From DAOUKH01 sp965207995 (GTDB lineage Bacteria > Chloroflexota > Dehalococcoidia > SHYB01): a DNA stretch of 64,000 nt. The notes below the pieces were generated by a model that was not told where the DNA came from, searched no databases, and worked only from the letters and a program-made list of their open reading frames with translations. How positions within the stretch are numbered: the stretch's first letter is position 1; every line of letters starts with the position of its first letter. Of this stretch, positions 62,327 to 64,000 are shown in pieces. The translations under genes and the position numbers were made by a program. The DNA is taken from the NCBI GenBank assembly GCA_965207995.1, contig OZ242299.1, forward strand, positions 1,426,001 through 1,490,000. Direction: 5' to 3'.

Positions 62327-63580
62327 TTAGCCGCCGAGTCGGGCGATGGCTTCGGCGGTGGGGAGCGTGTGCTGCTCGCCGTCGGAGAGGCGCTTCACCG
62401 TGACGGTGCCGTCGCGGACTTCGTCGTCGCCGAGGATGAGGGCGTGCTCCGCGCCAATGGAACCGGCATAGCGCAGCTGCGCCTTGAGACTTCTGCCGCT
62501 CGGGGCCATGACCGCCGAGACGGAAGCGCCGCGGAGGGCGGACGTCAGCGCGAGCGCGGCGCGGCGCCCGTCGTCGCCCAGAAAGGCCACCAGCGCGTTG
62601 ACTCGAGCCGCGCCGGGCGTCTCCACGCCCTGCCGCTTGAGATTGATGATGATGCGCTCAATGCCCGAGGCGAAGCCGACGCCGGGCGTCGGCCTCCCGC
62701 CAATCTGTTCAATGAGCCCGTCGTAGCGCCCACCGCCGCCGAGGGTGCTTTGCTGCCCCTCCTCCGGCGGTGCGATCTCGAAGACCGTGTGGGTGTAGTA
62801 GTCGAGGCCGCGCACCAGCGTGTGGTCGATGGAGTAGGGGATGCCCAAAGCCTCCAAGCCGCCGAGCACCGCACTCCAGTGAGCCGCGGCAGCTTCTTCC
62901 AAGAAGTCCGTCGAGCGCGGGGCCTCCGAGGCCAGCCGAATCGACACCTCGTCCTTGCCGTCGAGCAGCCGCAGCGGGTTCACGTCGAACCGCCGCTGCG
63001 CGTCCGCCCCCATCTGGGACAGAAGCGGCTCGTAGTAGGCGCGCAGCGCCTCGATGTAGCGGGGCCGGGACACGGCATCGCCCATGCTGTTCACGAACAG
63101 CGTGAGGTCGCGCAACCCCAGGTTGGCGAAGAAGCGCCACGCAACCTCGATGATTTCCACGTCCGCCTCGGGATCGGGCGACCCCACCGTCTCGACGTTG
63201 AGTTGGTGGAATTGGCGCTGGCGGCCCGCCTGTGGACGGTCGTAGCGGAACATGGGTACGCGCGTCGAATAGAGGCGGACCGGCTGCGGCAGCACGTGCA
63301 TCCCGTGCTCGACGTAGGCGCGTGCCACGCCGGCGGTGCCCTCGGGACGCAGCGAAAGCAGGTCGCCGCCCCGGTCCTCGAAGGTGTACGTCTCCTTTTC
63401 GGCCACGTCGGTCGCCTCGCCGACGGAGCGAACGAAGAGGTCCGCCTCCTCGAAGATGGGCGTGTCGATGCGCTGGAACCCGTACAGCGCGAGCAGGTCG
63501 GCAGCGGTGCGGTCAACGTACTCCCACCAAGGCTGCTCGTCGGGGAGGATGTCTTTGGCGCCGCGGGGGGCTCGGTACAC
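62327..63580 (-). CDS. hisS: Histidine-tRNA ligase
   Basis: 417 residues, normal length; GTG start. Class II motifs: RAPRGAKDILP at the start, motif 2 FRYDRPQAGRQRQFHQLNVE (about 112-131), the histidine A box LVRGLDYYTHTVFEI (about 257-271) and motif 3 GVGFASGIERII (about 301-312). The C-terminal anticodon domain runs from about 325. It is the last gene before the tlyA fragment. The minus-strand TATCCT near 63608 is a possible -10 box. Confidence 0.97.
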   Translation of the reverse strand: MYRAPRGAKDILPDEQPWWEYVDRTAADLLALYGFQRIDTPIFEEADLFVRSVGEATDVAEKETYTFEDRGGDLLSLRPEGTAGVARAYVEHGMHVLPQPVRLYSTRVPMFRYDRPQAGRQRQFHQLNVETVGSPDPEADVEIIEVAWRFFANLGLRDLTLFVNSMGDAVSRPRYIEALRAYYEPLLSQMGADAQRRFDVNPLRLLDGKDEVSIRLASEAPRSTDFLEEAAAAHWSAVLGGLEALGIPYSIDHTLVRGLDYYTHTVFEIAPPEEGQQSTLGGGGRYDGLIEQIGGRPTPGVGFASGIERIIINLKRQGVETPGAARVNALVAFLGDDGRRAALALTSALRGASVSAVMAPSGRSLKAQLRYAGSIGAEHALILGDDEVRDGTVTVKRLSDGEQHTLPTAEAIARLGG

Positions 63581-63639
63581 GTCGGACCTCGTAAAGGCTA
63601 GGCCTAGGATACCACCGGCGGCCCGACGGGCCGGAAGCG

Positions 63640-64000
63640 CTAAGGCTCCAGGAGCGCGAAATACTCCACGTTGCCCGACGCCCCCGCGAGAACCGACGTA
63701 GCGAGTCCGCGAACACGGATGCCGCGCTCGATGGCCCAGAGGCCGACCTTGGCGAGAGCGGCGGCGCGGATGCTGGGGTCGCGCACGATGCCGCCGCGCC
63801 CCACCTGCTCACGCCCCGCCTCGAACTGCGGCTTCACCAGGCAGAGAACGCGGCCCCCAGGCCCGAGGTGCGGCAAGACGTTGGGCAGCACCTGGGTGAG
63901 GGAGATAAACGACACGTCGATCGTGGCAAGGCCGACGAGGCCGGGGAGGTCGAAGGGGTGGTGGGCGTTGGTGCGGTCGAGCACCGTCACTCGCTCGTCG
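63640..64000 (-). CDS. tlyA: TlyA family rRNA methyltransferase/hemolysin A, C-terminal part (5' end outside window)
   Basis: The frame is open through the right edge, so only the last 119 residues are seen. They carry the C-terminal half of the FtsJ-like domain: RVTVLDRTNAHHP, IDVSFISLTQVLPNVLPHLGPGGRVLCLVKPQFEAGREQVGRGGIVRD (contiguous) and the end ASGNVEYFALLEP. TlyA methylates 2'-hydroxyls in 16S/23S rRNA. The S4-like N-terminal domain and SAM loop should be just outside. Stop is 60 bases from the hisS start, same strand. Confidence 0.9.
   Translation of the reverse strand, partial: DERVTVLDRTNAHHPFDLPGLVGLATIDVSFISLTQVLPNVLPHLGPGGRVLCLVKPQFEAGREQVGRGGIVRDPSIRAAALAKVGLWAIERGIRVRGLATSVLAGASGNVEYFALLEP

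Overview
This 64 kb window looks like a high-GC chromosomal contig of a Chloroflexota bacterium, most likely a SAR202/Dehalococcoidia-type lineage. That placement is inference, with no rRNA in the window to test it. It rests on many lipoproteins with long Pro/Thr linkers, a family mix of CaiB/BaiF transferase, LLM monooxygenase, acyl-CoA dehydrogenases, SDRs and metal-dependent amidohydrolases, an hrcA-grpE pair, PyrR-attenuated pyrimidine genes, and the absence of outer-membrane genes. No tRNA, rRNA, CRISPR array, transposase or integrase was found.

Layout. 1-13 kb is an accessory, surface-oriented region. It holds the N-terminal 1697 residues of a very large fibronectin/cadherin/Calx-beta protein, a frameshifted histidine-kinase scrap, a lipoprotein with a duplicated four-cysteine domain, and a four-gene cassette of microproteins joined by ATGA overlaps. 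It continues with a secreted repeat protein, a MarR regulator, a second microprotein locus on the minus strand with a related Cys-rich peptide, and two tandem methyltransferase paralogues. 13-17.5 kb holds a one-polypeptide two-component system (GAF-PAS-kinase-receiver-winged helix) and two adjacent MetF-fold genes. 17.5-29 kb holds a TPP enzyme, two large lipoproteins whose catalytic residues look lost, an LLM flavoprotein, a NUDIX protein, two SDRs, an AIM24 protein and a CaiB-like CoA transferase.

29-34 kb is a pyrimidine operon (pyrR-pyrB-pyrC-carA plus a uracil-DNA glycosylase) with a visible PyrR-binding RNA and attenuator. 34-46 kb is catabolic and accessory: crotonase, Fic protein with an AT-rich palindromic upstream region, aldo/keto reductase, two amidohydrolases, two acyl-CoA dehydrogenases, SDR, an unrecognised small gene pair, GNAT, a membrane protein and an arsenate-reductase-type protein. 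46-56 kb has a metallo-beta-lactamase-fold protein without metal ligands, a 1097-residue surface protein, hrcA-grpE, small lipoproteins, a VOC protein and a radical-SAM-like protein lacking its cysteine triad. 56-64 kb is housekeeping: HxlR, tatB-tatC converging with tatA, a NYN protein, rsmI, prmC, prfA, a higBA module, hisS and the C-terminal part of tlyA.

Two themes run through the window. First, at least four proteins keep an enzyme fold but have lost the catalytic or metal-binding residues. Second, many transcription units start 35-60 nt after an isolated TATAAT-like box with no recognisable -35, which helps map operons. The most unusual structures are the paired microprotein loci, the in-frame TAG between a perfect ribosome-binding site and the hybrid kinase, and the AT-rich array upstream of the Fic gene.
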